Notes under the pieces: model-generated
What the model saw: only the letters and a program-made list of their open reading frames with translations
The model's database searches: none
What the model was told of the DNA's origin: nothing
Part shown: piece after piece, positions 34,476 through 44,563 of the stretch
How the letters are laid out: every line of letters starts with the position of its first letter
Position numbering within the stretch: position 1 is the stretch's first letter
Source: Pseudovirgaria hyperparasitica
Taxonomy: Eukaryota > Ascomycota > Dothideomycetes > Acrospermales > Acrospermaceae
Assembly: GCF_010093815.1 (NCBI RefSeq)
Contig: NW_022985555.1
Coordinates: forward strand, 124,001 to 188,000
Reading direction: 5' to 3'
DNA length: 64,000 nt
Made by a program: the position numbers and the translations under genes

Positions 34476-36065
34476 ATGTCTTCTATTCAGTCTTTCCGCA
34501 TTTTCCGGGCCACTGGTGCCGACGGCTTCTCCCTTGACGCTCATGCCAAATTCGTCTTCGAGCCCGCTCTCGAGTCCGATGAACTTTTTGATGCTCTACG
34601 ATGCTCCTACCCAGAAGTCAAGACTCACGCCGAGCGAAAGCGCCAAGCTGTTCTTGACTTTCTCGTTCAAGAACGTGAGGCTGATATGAGAGCCTTAGAC
34701 CGGCTCATCAGCGGCGAGTCCACATCCCCAGTCCAGTCCTGGAGTTCGCAAAGTGCTGGACAGACCCCCGCTACAACCTCATTTGGACCCTTCCCTTCTA
34801 CAAACTCAACCCAAGCCTCTCCCGTTGCCATTACACCAAATTTCACGGCTAGCGACTCCACAACTACTGCATCTACGCCTTCAAATCCCGCATTCCACGT
34901 TTGGAATGCCTCTAGCAACAAGCCCGTCAAGCTACATAAGCGTAGATGTATGACTGACGCGGAGAAGGAAGAGTATCGCCAGCGACGCATAATCGGATCT
35001 TGCGAGTCTTGCAAACAGAAGCGGAGAAAGTGCCGCCATTATGAAACCGCTGCAAACCAAGCTGTTGCCAAAGGCAGGTCGAGCAAGCGATCCAGATCCT
35101 CGAAGACTGCTTCAACTTCTCGGACGAGCATGTCGAAGATGGCGAGTACCAGCGGCTCAAGCAGCTCTTCGCCGTCTGAAGCAGCAACACAGTCTTTCAA
35201 TGATTCTCCGGCATATCATACGAACTTTGGAATGGATGGCTCAAATTTTGATTTCGACACTGAACTGTCTGGCCAGCTCTTCCAAGGCGACTTCGCTCTC
35301 TTCAACGAACCCACCGAAGAGGACTTCTTCAGCAATGCTATGCTTCCATTCGACAATACTCAAAACTTCTCTTTCTTTAACAGTTTTGACTCGAACTTTG
35401 ACTCTACAACATATGCAAATAGCACATCTCAAACAACAAACCCGAATGGCACAAGCCAGACTGTAATGTCAGATTGGCTCACAGCGCCGGCACTCCATGG
35501 ATTTGTTGATTCCACAGCGCCATCCTCACAACTACATTTGAATGCGTCACCAAACGAAGTCGATATCATTTGGGGCGACGACAACGCAAATGCGAATCGT
35601 CACCAATTACACGACTTGAACAATACCGTCCTTGCGACCAACCGCCGCGATGGCCAGGAAGAACCCATACCCTCAATTGCACGAACCGAAAGTAATTCGT
35701 CAAGTACAAGCGATAGCGATCCACGCCCTGGCGTAGTACGAGAACCTAGGCGGACAACGTCCGCCCTGGAGTATTACGCGACCCCAATCTCGTCCACGCC
35801 CTGCAGCATCGACAATTGCTCCCCAGGAGCCGAAAATGCACCTTCTTCGTGCCAATCCAGCGAGGAATCAAGTTGCGAACCGACCTGCCGTGCGATATTG
35901 ACGTGTTATCTTGCGTACATGGCGCAGATGATGCAATCCGCGAGTAACTTGAATGCAATCTTTCACGCTGCTGTCAGTGTACTGGGAAGTGTGGAAGGAC
36001 AGAGGATAGTCCGCGGTATGGACCAGACGGTCGTGGGTACTGACAGGATGGTCGCCGTTTCTTAG
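34476..36065 (+). CDS. Probable transcription regulator with half zinc-cluster motif
   Basis: This single-exon gene encodes 529 residues. Near residues 152-190 it has a basic block followed by a cysteine motif: HKRRCMTDAEKEEYRQRR, then GSCESCKQKRRKCRH. This gives C-x2-C-x6-C-x-H, the first half of a Zn2Cys6 cluster with a histidine in place of further cysteines. A fungal family shares this motif, and a DNA-binding role is inferred. The N-terminal 60 residues are conserved-looking (FRATGADGFSLDAHAKFVFEPAL) with a coiled segment (AERKRQAVLDFLVQEREAD). The rest is Ser/Thr/Asn-rich and disordered with acidic-aromatic patches resembling activation domains, ending in a helix with CEPTCRAILTCYLAYMAQMM. 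I prefer the ATG at 34476 over an in-frame upstream start at 34425 because of its context and because the preceding residues look like leader. Confidence 0.7.
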   Translation: MSSIQSFRIFRATGADGFSLDAHAKFVFEPALESDELFDALRCSYPEVKTHAERKRQAVLDFLVQEREADMRALDRLISGESTSPVQSWSSQSAGQTPATTSFGPFPSTNSTQASPVAITPNFTASDSTTTASTPSNPAFHVWNASSNKPVKLHKRRCMTDAEKEEYRQRRIIGSCESCKQKRRKCRHYETAANQAVAKGRSSKRSRSSKTASTSRTSMSKMASTSGSSSSSPSEAATQSFNDSPAYHTNFGMDGSNFDFDTELSGQLFQGDFALFNEPTEEDFFSNAMLPFDNTQNFSFFNSFDSNFDSTTYANSTSQTTNPNGTSQTVMSDWLTAPALHGFVDSTAPSSQLHLNASPNEVDIIWGDDNANANRHQLHDLNNTVLATNRRDGQEEPIPSIARTESNSSSTSDSDPRPGVVREPRRTTSALEYYATPISSTPCSIDNCSPGAENAPSSCQSSEESSCEPTCRAILTCYLAYMAQMMQSASNLNAIFHAAVSVLGSVEGQRIVRGMDQTVVGTDRMVAVS

Positions 36066-36667
36066 CATGTCCTCTCTTGGATAGATTAATAACGGTATAG
36101 GAAAGAAAAGGACACTAGCTACTAGCTGAAACTGTAGATTCATGGCTTTGTCATGCTTGATATGAGGCCTAAACTCTTCCAAGATTGAAGGCGAAGGAAC
36201 AGAGTAACAGCTAGACAGATCAATTGCCCTTCATATTGGGTTTACACTTCACCGTGCTCCACGTCAGCTTACTTTTGGTGCCTCACTTAGTGGACGGGTC
36301 AAGAAACAACCGTGACCGTATAGTCTTATTGCTACTCCAGCTGGATTGGCGCATCGCAGCGTATGTACTCTAGGACGTTTGGCTGGGGAGAGGGCCCTCA
36401 CTGTTGTGACCATTATTCATGCCACCGTCGGTGATATCGACAACTAAGCTACTTGCTCCCAAAACGGCCGAACCGCAGTCACAATGCCGACTACCTAGCT
36501 ACCAGCGGCTTAGGACCTCCCTCATCGCAAGGAGGGAAAAGTGATGCTTAGGTGCTAAATCTCATAGCCGGCGATGAAACAAAAAGTGACTACTGTGCAG
36601 CCCCTCTAAACGAACCCACTGTTGTGTCTCTTGCTCAGCAGGTCCATGCAACCGGCCCAAGTATCAA
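36066..36667. other. Intergenic region between convergent genes
   Basis: About 600 bases between two convergent gene ends. No ORF with protein character, RNA or repeat is visible. Confidence 0.5.
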
Positions 36668-38917
36668 CTAGCTCATATCTTCCGAATTCTCCTCCCCTGT
36701 ATCCCCCTCACCAGATCCGTTGTTCGATCCGATCATCCTGTGCTGCGAATCCTGCAAAGCGTCTGTGTGTGGCGGTGTTTCGACTCTCGACTCAACCGAT
36801 CTGAGGGAAGCCGTTGCCCTCTGCGCGTCTCGCAACTGTATCATCCTTTCAAGGCGATCTTGTGACGCATTTGTAGCATACAATCGCTGTCTAAGTAACT
36901 CCGCTTGTCGTAGAAGTTCGATCAGTTCCGATTCTTGGTCCGCGTTTCCAGTGTGCTGTGCTGCGAGCTGTTGTAGCTGACGTGTCGGCCTGTTTCCTTG
37001 CTGAGCGGCATTGATACCATCAAGTCTTGCTAGTTCAAGGGTTAATCGCCTGGCGTCTGCTCTATTCTCTGCAGTCATTTGAGCCAACCGTTGTGCGGGA
37101 CTCATTTCGTTGGCATGAGCAATATTTGGCATACCGTTTAATGCAGCTCGTCTTGCCCTGTTCTCACGGGTATCTGTGATTGAGCCTGGCACACCAGCTC
37201 CGATGAAAGTCCTGTTTGATTCTGGGCGTACAGGGAGAAGTATTGCTGCGACCGGAGAGATCGCTGGATGCAAACCAATACACTGCTGAAGACCCACCAC
37301 ATACGTCCAAATATTCAACAACATCGAGTAGCACTGGGTTGCACTGATCGATAAGGTGTTCGATAGGTTGTGAGTGGTTATGAAACGCCGCAGAAGCTGT
37401 TCCCAATACAAGTATTCTTGGTGAGGCGATTCACCGACCTGGAGGCGACCACCGATAGGCTCCTGGTTGTGCATGAGTGCAACCTGATCATCTATAAGCT
37501 CCTCCAGAGTCCTCATAGCTATCAGGGCTGAATGTGCAGCTCTAGAGGCTACTATACCCTCTGATAGACCTCCATTGTCTCGTTCATCGACCACTGCTTC
37601 AAGGCTTCTGATAGCGGCAGTTGCATCCGGACGATATACTCCATTCTGGATCGAAGCTATCATCGCGACCGGCGCCGCAAGGGGATCTGATGAAGAAGTA
37701 GTCGCCTGCGTACCTAGTAGAGGCAGTTGTGCTATCGAATGTTGGATCTCAGTGTTCGGTGCCGAATTCGAATTTCTGTGAGTAACTGGAGCTGGTGTTG
37801 TCACGGAAGCTCGGGCAGAGTTACCGGACCGTCCTGGCTCTACTGCTGGCATATGCGGCATACGAGGGCCCGGCAGCGATATCGCAACATCTCTGACACT
37901 AAGTCTGTTCTCAGAGGCATGATAAGTTCCACCGCTTGGTACGATGGAATCGACAACTGTCTCAGTAGTCCTAGCTGTGCTTCGTGCCTCCTCTTCAATC
38001 TGACGGGCTAATCTGTCAGTAAGTCTATCACACTGGTTTTGTATTCTAGCTGCTTCTCGTTCTGATTGCCTCAGAGCACGCTGGCGCGCTCTTGCAAGCC
38101 GGATCACCTCCCTTTCCGCTTGTCGTGCAGACTGCTCCCTGCCTATCCTGTAGTCGTCTTGGATTCTCTTGTACGTCGCTTGGCATGCCTGTCTGAGTGT
38201 CCATCCGCGCTCCAATATTAAGAATCGTATCTGTGCAATGCGGCCTCTTATAACCATTCCGGGGTTAGAGTGGAAGTCAAGTTCGTCGTCCGAGTAGTCG
38301 AGGTGTGATTCGACTTGTTGCTGGAGCCAAGTCTGTAATATTTCTGTTTGATAGTCCCTATATTCCGCAAAGCTGGAGAAATTAAAGATGCTCATGTCAG
38401 AACTTCGTGCATGAACTCGTCGTGAATAGACGTCGGGCGCGCCATCCCTCTGAGTCTCGATGTCACCGACAGTACTGTCCGTCTCCATGCATTCTTGGAG
38501 ATATTCTTGGAGATATGGAGATATATGTGACACCGACGGCGGACTTCTGGGGGCGGTGGCGAGTTCAATGCTACTAATTGAATGGCTGTACGATTCTTCA
38601 TAGCTGTAGACTCCGGAGCGGAGCGCTGAAATCACCTCTTGCATGACGGCGTCAAGGTGTGGAACGTTTTGTGTACCAGATGCTGCAGTCATTGGAACCA
38701 CAATGATGGGAATTGAGCCAGTTAATGAGAGACCGCGTAGTGAGACAGGATGACCAAGGACTGTAGTCGCCTCTGTTCCTCCTGGACCTACGAAAAGATC
38801 TGTGCGTTGTGCGATTTGCGATGCGAGAGCATTGCGTAAAGCTGTATTCAATGCTACAGGCAAACGTGTAGATCGAAGACTATGGCGACCGTCATTGGAG
38901 GGTTGGTCACTCATCAT
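36668..38917 (-). CDS. Uncharacterised 749-residue protein with coiled coils
   Basis: A long uninterrupted frame encodes about 749 residues from the ATG at 38917; the frame is open 60 bases further upstream but only to a non-ATG start. I do not recognise a family. Residues 55-110 have a hydrophobic, globular look (VGPGGTEATTVLGHPVSLRG). A charged helical region, RQAEREVIRLARARQRALRQ, and its continuation lie near 260-320. A second coiled-coil-like region lies near the C-terminus (ESELIELLRQAELLRQRLY). The centre is Ser/Thr/Pro-rich. There is no signal peptide or membrane segment. Composition is rich in Arg, Ala, Gln and Ser. The length of the frame without stops makes it almost certainly a gene. 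It may be lineage-restricted. Confidence 0.75.
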   Translation of the reverse strand: MMSDQPSNDGRHSLRSTRLPVALNTALRNALASQIAQRTDLFVGPGGTEATTVLGHPVSLRGLSLTGSIPIIVVPMTAASGTQNVPHLDAVMQEVISALRSGVYSYEESYSHSISSIELATAPRSPPSVSHISPYLQEYLQECMETDSTVGDIETQRDGAPDVYSRRVHARSSDMSIFNFSSFAEYRDYQTEILQTWLQQQVESHLDYSDDELDFHSNPGMVIRGRIAQIRFLILERGWTLRQACQATYKRIQDDYRIGREQSARQAEREVIRLARARQRALRQSEREAARIQNQCDRLTDRLARQIEEEARSTARTTETVVDSIVPSGGTYHASENRLSVRDVAISLPGPRMPHMPAVEPGRSGNSARASVTTPAPVTHRNSNSAPNTEIQHSIAQLPLLGTQATTSSSDPLAAPVAMIASIQNGVYRPDATAAIRSLEAVVDERDNGGLSEGIVASRAAHSALIAMRTLEELIDDQVALMHNQEPIGGRLQVGESPHQEYLYWEQLLRRFITTHNLSNTLSISATQCYSMLLNIWTYVVGLQQCIGLHPAISPVAAILLPVRPESNRTFIGAGVPGSITDTRENRARRAALNGMPNIAHANEMSPAQRLAQMTAENRADARRLTLELARLDGINAAQQGNRPTRQLQQLAAQHTGNADQESELIELLRQAELLRQRLYATNASQDRLERMIQLRDAQRATASLRSVESRVETPPHTDALQDSQHRMIGSNNGSGEGDTGEENSEDMS

Positions 38918-39438
38918 AACAGCACTCACAGTGTTGTCGAATAAGTTGTGGGGATAAGGGTGGAAAGAGAAAGACAAAGACAGTGAGAGGGGGAGAGAGG
39001 ATCTATCAAAGGTGAGCGCGAGATCAGAAATCGTTGTTTTTGTTTGTCACACGCAGACCCCTGCAGTTGCACTGAGCTTTTCACCCTACACTTAAGTAGT
39101 ACTCAAGCCCATCAAAAGTATCCAATAAGAAGAGATGGCTAAGAAGATATGAAATGCGTGAATACACTTTGGATGATATACAATGAAAGATTCGGTATAT
39201 TACTTGGATGCTGTTGACGCCCTCAAGAAAAAGAAGCAATACAAGGGAGACTTCGTCCTGTCTATTCCACATCGCCTTCAAGGGCTCATGATGTTGATTA
39301 CACAAGTAGTAATGACGCTAAAACAGGATTCCTCCAAAAGCTTCAAGAGCGCCTCGCAAAGTGGTACACGATTATTTAAAGCATTACAAGAAAGGAATAC
39401 ACAGTCACATAGAGGGATGAGGGGCGTTGCTCCTACCC
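38918..39438. other. Intergenic region upstream of the 749-residue protein
   Basis: This stretch of 520 bases holds the promoter of the uncharacterised gene and the 3' flank of the DUF7726-like gene. Nothing else is visible. Confidence 0.5.
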
Positions 39439-40552
39439 CTAACGGCGTCCGCTTGGAACTATGGTGACCTTTCCATATTTATCTTGGACCGGGACAGTGC
39501 CCTGTGGACAAAAATAGGACCTTCCGGCAGGTCGAATCGTATCAACGCCTCCAGGGTACTTAGTTTCCATGTATACCCTATCCTTACTCTTCGGCTTCTT
39601 TTCTGCAATACGAATCTTTTCAAAGAGGCAGTACGAAGCGTAGTAAATGCAACTTGTATTCCCCGAATTAGGTCCCTTTTTGCTCCGGAAGTCGGTCAGT
39701 TGTTTTGATTGAATCTTGCGGGTCTCGGTGTGATACTGGGCCATCAGATCTCTGAGGAACTGTGCTTGCGTAATGCCTTCTGATCGGAGGTGCGCGCCGA
39801 TCTTGCGCCGTATTTCATCGCAGGTATCATAAACCGGCACTTTATCCTCCAACTCCCCAGGCAGTTGGACAGCTTTTGCATTCTGGGCCCTTTCTTCGGC
39901 CTTTGACGGGGCTGGTGCAGGTTCCCCTGCAGCTGTGACAACCTTTTGCTTCTTTCTCGGCATCGGAATGCCCCTGAGCTCTCTTAACCTGAAGAATTTC
40001 CATGCTGAGTGGTAGCATTCAGAGTTTGCACCCTTGTATGGTCCATTCTGTCCCATAAAGTTGCGATAGGACGGACCGCTGACGTTGATAGCTTTTTGAA
40101 ACTCCCCAACCTTCATTTCCCCAGAATCAAGGAAGTTATTGATCCTAGCACGGACTTGGTTGCAATTCAGTACCGGACCCATGGTGAAGTCCACATCGTC
40201 GGAATCCGCATCTACTGAAGCAAGGTCTGTAGATGCGGGGCGTTTCCGCTGTAGCCCATTGATATCCTGTATTGAGACTGCATATCCAGGGCGCCCCATG
40301 GCGCCTTGAGGTACCGCGTTTGAATTGGGGTCTGTTCGTGGTTCTGTGTTGAGAATTGTCCCGAGGTAAGATGGGCGGGTCCGTAAAGAGTCTGTCGGCT
40401 TCTTTGCTAATTCGCTAAGAGAGGAAAGAGGAGGTAATTGAACGTTTGAGTCACGTTGACCCAAGGCCTGGCGATTGATCTATGGATTCACGTCAGGTCA
40501 AGGATTCCGGGGGGGGCTTGCACGGAGAATTTACAGGCGGAAGTTTTGACAT
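39439..40552 (-). CDS. Nuclear-type protein with two tandem DUF7726-like domains
   Basis: The long second exon (40467-39439) has no ATG at its start. A short first exon 40552-40535 encoding MSKLPP fits in phase across a 67-nt intron (GTAAAT...CAG), giving about 348 residues. Two copies of a domain of about 70 residues are visible. Copy one spans VLNCNQVRARINNFLDSGEM to SAWKFFRLREL; copy two spans YDTCDEIRRKIGAHLRSEGI to SYCLFEKIRI. Each has the pattern C-x2-[VI]R-x-[KR]I, a helix, FQKAI/FLRDL, then a K/GP-x-S/N motif and an aromatic helix. This resembles DUF7726 of ascomycetes, which looks like a helix-turn-helix fold; DNA binding is inference. Between the copies sits a basic stretch, PRKKQKVV, a possible nuclear signal. 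Exon 1 is a prediction only. Confidence 0.72.
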
Positions 40553-41088
40553 CTTCAACACGTCCCCTCGGAGTAGATGATGACTGCAAATCAAAAGTGG
40601 AGGTCTATCAGGTGCACACGGTGAGAACTGGTCCAAAAAGTGATATGATTAATCGATCAGAGGGATTGTTGGTGAGGATCGTGGACCGCGTCAGAGACAT
40701 GACAAGATTTTGTTTATGGGTACGCGAGTCCTCCGCGAATGCACGTGCAGATAGACTACGCCAATTCACGCCACCCCTGACCTAAATCAAACATAGCTAG
40801 TCTTCGGACCTCAGAATAGTGCCACAAGAAGCAATAATGATAGCGGCACAGATATATAGCAAGCCACTACAAATAAAAACGTCGCAGGTAGGAGCGGTGT
40901 ACGCTACCAACAGGAGAATGCCTGGCGGACATGTGCCATTATACCTAGATCTGATGCTTAATTGCAGATTGGGGTATGTGTACTGCGGCCGGTCAGGACG
41001 GTGTGATGCATCGTTTGCTTGAGTTGAGCCACAGTGCCATGGACCGCAGACGTCAATATAGTACTCATTTAAGGTCGATACCTATACC
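40553..41088. other. Intergenic region
   Basis: These 536 bases contain the promoter of the DUF7726-like gene and the ALG13 3' flank. No gene is visible. Confidence 0.5.
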
Positions 41089-41793
41089 TTAGTCGAGGAA
41101 CCCCAGCTCCTCATCCATGACACCACTCAGACCTTTCGTAAGTCGATGGGTACCACTGTTGACGGGTGGCCACTCTCTACTTCGCTTTTGCATGCCTTCT
41201 GCTTGCTGCAACGCATTTGGAAGATCTCTAGCGGAAAATCAGAGTAGACCTAACTGGGATATTTTGTGACGGGTACTTACCCAACCCTACCGTATACAAC
41301 ATATCCTTGGTCCTGTAATGCCTTAGCTAGCTCGGTTTGATGGTTGTCCATGAGAGCTTCATTTGGCACTACAATCAGAGTCGCGCCAACACGAAGGGCG
41401 GCGAGGATTGATCCTGATCCTGTCAAGATTAGATGTCTGCAAGAAGAATCATCCGTACAAAACCGTACCAGCATGACTGATTACGAGTCCTGTTTCATCA
41501 TTGAGGCTTCCTCTGGCAGCCCTCATGTCATCATCGATGCCGTCTATTTTGAAATCATATCCCGAGATTTGGAGTCCAAGATTAGACAAGAGAGCTCTAT
41601 TGCCCAAAATACGATCGAAGTGATCCTTGCCATCTTTGCCGTACTGCACTACAAGATGTGTGAAACCCAGGCTAGCGAGGGCTTTGAGAAACGAAGGGTC
41701 AAGGCACTCGACCAACAGCTGATCAAAGGATGCGGTTGCGCCGATAGTGACGAAGCATAGTCTTTTTCTGGACGTTACATCGCTCCCAGGCAT
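41089..41793 (-). CDS. ALG13: UDP-GlcNAc transferase catalytic subunit Alg13
   Basis: Alg13 is the cytosolic catalytic subunit that pairs with membrane-bound Alg14 on the ER. It adds the second GlcNAc to the dolichol-linked oligosaccharide of N-glycosylation. Three exons, 41793-41469, 41419-41281 and 41227-41089, join in phases 1 and 2 to 200 residues, the normal size. Signatures are [18 protein letters not shown] at the start, LVVQYGKDG, the GT-B nucleotide-sugar motif [14 protein letters not shown] across the first splice, and [18 protein letters not shown] with GYVVYG. An in-frame stretch upstream of the start is open to 42138 but overlaps the divergent promoter and next gene, so the ATG at 41793 is preferred. 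Confidence 0.95.
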
Positions 41794-41989
41794 ACTGCAC
41801 TGTGTCCCAACAAAGTCCAAAAGAGCATACGAGAACTGAAGGATGCTTGCATCGAATATTGACACTAACAAATCATACCTGAGGTAGTACTTGGGTACTG
41901 CCGAAGAATACCCGACCTCCGCTCCTTCCGCAAATTTGAAGCTCCGAATGTAGCTCCTAGAGTTGATCCATCCGTCTACAGTCACGGCG
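41794..41989. promoter_or_regulatory. Bidirectional promoter ALG13 / mS35
   Basis: Only 196 bases separate the start codons of ALG13 and mS35, so the two genes must share a compact bidirectional promoter and short leaders. No clear TATA box is visible. Confidence 0.75.
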
Positions 41990-43491
41990 ATGGAGCGAGC
42001 ACTTACTCGAGCCTTCAATGGTTCGCGAAAGTCTCCATTTCGGCGGAAGCCTACTGTTACATTCTCCCAATGGCAACGAACACTTACTTCTACGCGACAA
42101 TACCGCGCAAAGGAAGACAAAGACGATAATATTTTCATGGGCGATCAGACGGAAGCCCATACAGAGGAAGGCAATGGAAGCGTTTCGAAGATGGATCAAG
42201 AGAAGAATCCTACGAGACTGAAGGATTCCAAATCAAGAGATGCCTTCCTCAGGAAACGGATGAAATTGATCATGAAAGAGGAGCAATCAGAAGATGGATA
42301 TCGCCTGCCTAGCAAGGCCGAGAAAGCCCGTGAAACATTCAAATCCGAGGAGGCATTCGATGATTTCACTAATGACGGTGTGGAAGGTGGTGATGTAGAA
42401 GAACTTACGGCAACGACATTCAACTTGCCTTCTCGAAGTAAAAAAGGTGGCAATGAGGTCAAAATGATCTTGCCATATCGCAGGACTATTGGGGATGATA
42501 CCCTGAAACAAGGAGAGACAATAGGCCTTCAGCAGGCGCACGAAATGGGCTTGGTCGACAATGTATCGACCATATTGCAAGACTCCGAGGAGCCTTTCGA
42601 TGACACTTTCCCGCCAGAAGAGGCTTATCGGGATGACGATCTAGGGTACTGGGCTGAGGGACAGGATGAAAGCGAAAGACTCCCTGATGATGAATTTTAT
42701 GGCGATGATATCGCTACTCCAGGTCATACAGAACTCGAGACGCACCGTGAAATGAGAGAGTTCGCAAGGCTTATCACCTGGGATCTACCTCTACTTGGAT
42801 GTATGTATTGTTGGTGCAGTCATGTAAGAACAGTAAAGCTAACGACCATACAGCTCTCACGAAAAGCTTCACACCTCCAACCCTAAACCAACCCCTACGA
42901 TTCCGCTATACTACATACCTTGGGGAGGATCATCCTGCCGCCAACAAGGTTACCGTTGAATTCAATCCAAACGACTTGCCAGACTTAACATATGAGCAAA
43001 GGGCCACGCTCATCAAGCTTTGTGGACCACGTTACAACCCGGAGAAAGAGGTGGTGAAAATAAGCTGTGAGATGTTTGATACGCAATTACAAAACAAGCG
43101 GTGGCTATTGGACACGACCAACGCTCTCGTCAAGGAAGCTAGAGAAGGCCAAGATTCGTTCGCGGATATCCCTTTCGACTTTCGCCACCACAAGCCCAAG
43201 CCCGTCTATAAGTTTCCCAACAAATGGATCTTGACCGAAGAGCGCAAAGCAGAATTGACAGCAAAACGCAAACAGTCTGATGAAGCCGAACAAGCCAGGA
43301 GAGAAGGCAACAAGCTCATAGACGGCGCGGCGCTGGTCAGAAAACACCACGCAGCTACACCTGCATTGCCATTGTCAGACAGAAATGGCAATCCACTGAC
43401 AATTGAAGAGCCCGTGGCGGACCTTGTCATGGCAGAGCTGTCACCACTGAACAATTACCGAGGACGACGGCGTTTCAAGCGAAATACGTAA
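41990..43491 (+). CDS. RSM24: Mitochondrial small-subunit ribosomal protein mS35 (Rsm24)
   Basis: This is a mitochondria-specific protein of the small ribosomal subunit. Exons 41990-42800 and 42854-43491 join in phase 1 across a 53-nt intron, giving 482 residues. The N-terminus is basic and hydroxylated (MERALTRAFNGSRKSPFRRK), consistent with a mitochondrial targeting peptide. A charged variable region follows, then the mS35 core: MREFARLITWDLPLLSLTKSFTPP across the splice, LRFRYTTYLGEDHPAANKV, and LPDLTYEQRATLIKLCGPRYNP. It ends with a basic tail (YRGRRRFKRNT). The splice restores the conserved PLLS-LTKxF run. Name assigned from this core by memory of the family. Confidence 0.9.
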
Positions 43492-44563
43492 TCTTGTTGT
43501 GAGCTGTATCCAACCTGTATAATATATAGCATCATCCAAATCCATGTACAAATTGTGACCAATGAATTAAACATCCGCTTGTCTAATCGGCATTCAACAA
43601 AACTGTTGTGGAAAAGGAGACCTCACTATTTTGCCAGTGCTGCTTGATCATCTCGTCTCCGCAGATCGGCCCTGGAAACAGCGATCCAACCTTGTAGTTG
43701 ACATGGTGATCACATGAGCGTACGGAGTACCGCTTCGCTTACGGGTATACGGGTTGCTCAGAAGACTAATGAGAGGGCGCGTGTGAGACAAACGAGGGTA
43801 GGTCAAGGCTGCATTCTGTCTTGAGTCCGTGTCTCAAGAGGCGGATGCAGGCATATCCGGTAAGACTAACCTAAAAACCTTCATCGTTTCATCAGGTCGA
43901 TACGTGTACGAATGAACCTTTTTTTTTTCTGGAAATGTATCGATCTAGATCCCAGTCCCAGTCCCACAAACCATACCATTTCCCCAGAATCCCCATACAC
44001 AGTATAGCAAAGCCACGAGCCGTGAGGGCTCCACGCAAATTCCCCATTCCCAGCTGAAATCGTCCCGCCCCCCGCGCTTACGGGTCCGTCCCGCTCGCTT
44101 AGCCACGTCGCTCCACCTACGTAACCCGCTCTCGGTGCCCTCTCGACCTTCCGCAAACGGAAACTCGTTGTGCACCATATCTCCAAGGAATTCAGGCGCC
44201 AAACACGGACCGAGTACTCGTTTTCGCTGACGCTCACCACCACGGCCCCGTCTCACCTTACCTTACCGTGCGTAAGACAGGGCAGTATGCTAACAGAGAA
44301 TGTGCTTACGGATGTGATGTAGTGACAAGTATGTCTCCTTGCGTAAATCTGCCGGTCCGGTGGCGGACAACGCGCCAGTCGGGGAGCCAGCGTAGCCAAG
44401 GAAGTCAGTTTGCGTGACGAAGGGAGCTGTTACAAAGTCTATATACCAGAGACGAGCCGGCTGTTTGAGGTGATTCCGTGTCGTTGTCGTTGTATCTTTG
44501 TGCTGTATAAGTCGTTGATGCCCTAATTGCCCCTGCCCCTTTGCTAGATGTCAAGGACTCACG
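43492..44563. other. Intergenic region upstream of lipase
   Basis: About 1.1 kb between mS35 and the lipase gene. Minus-strand frames at 43881-44256 overlap each other and lack family character. A T-rich run occurs at 43919-43930. No gene supported. Confidence 0.5.

Noticed and set aside
43881-44256. Minus-strand frames of 103 and 120 codons upstream of the lipase
   Set aside because: Overlapping, low-complexity Gly/Arg content, no recognisable domain.
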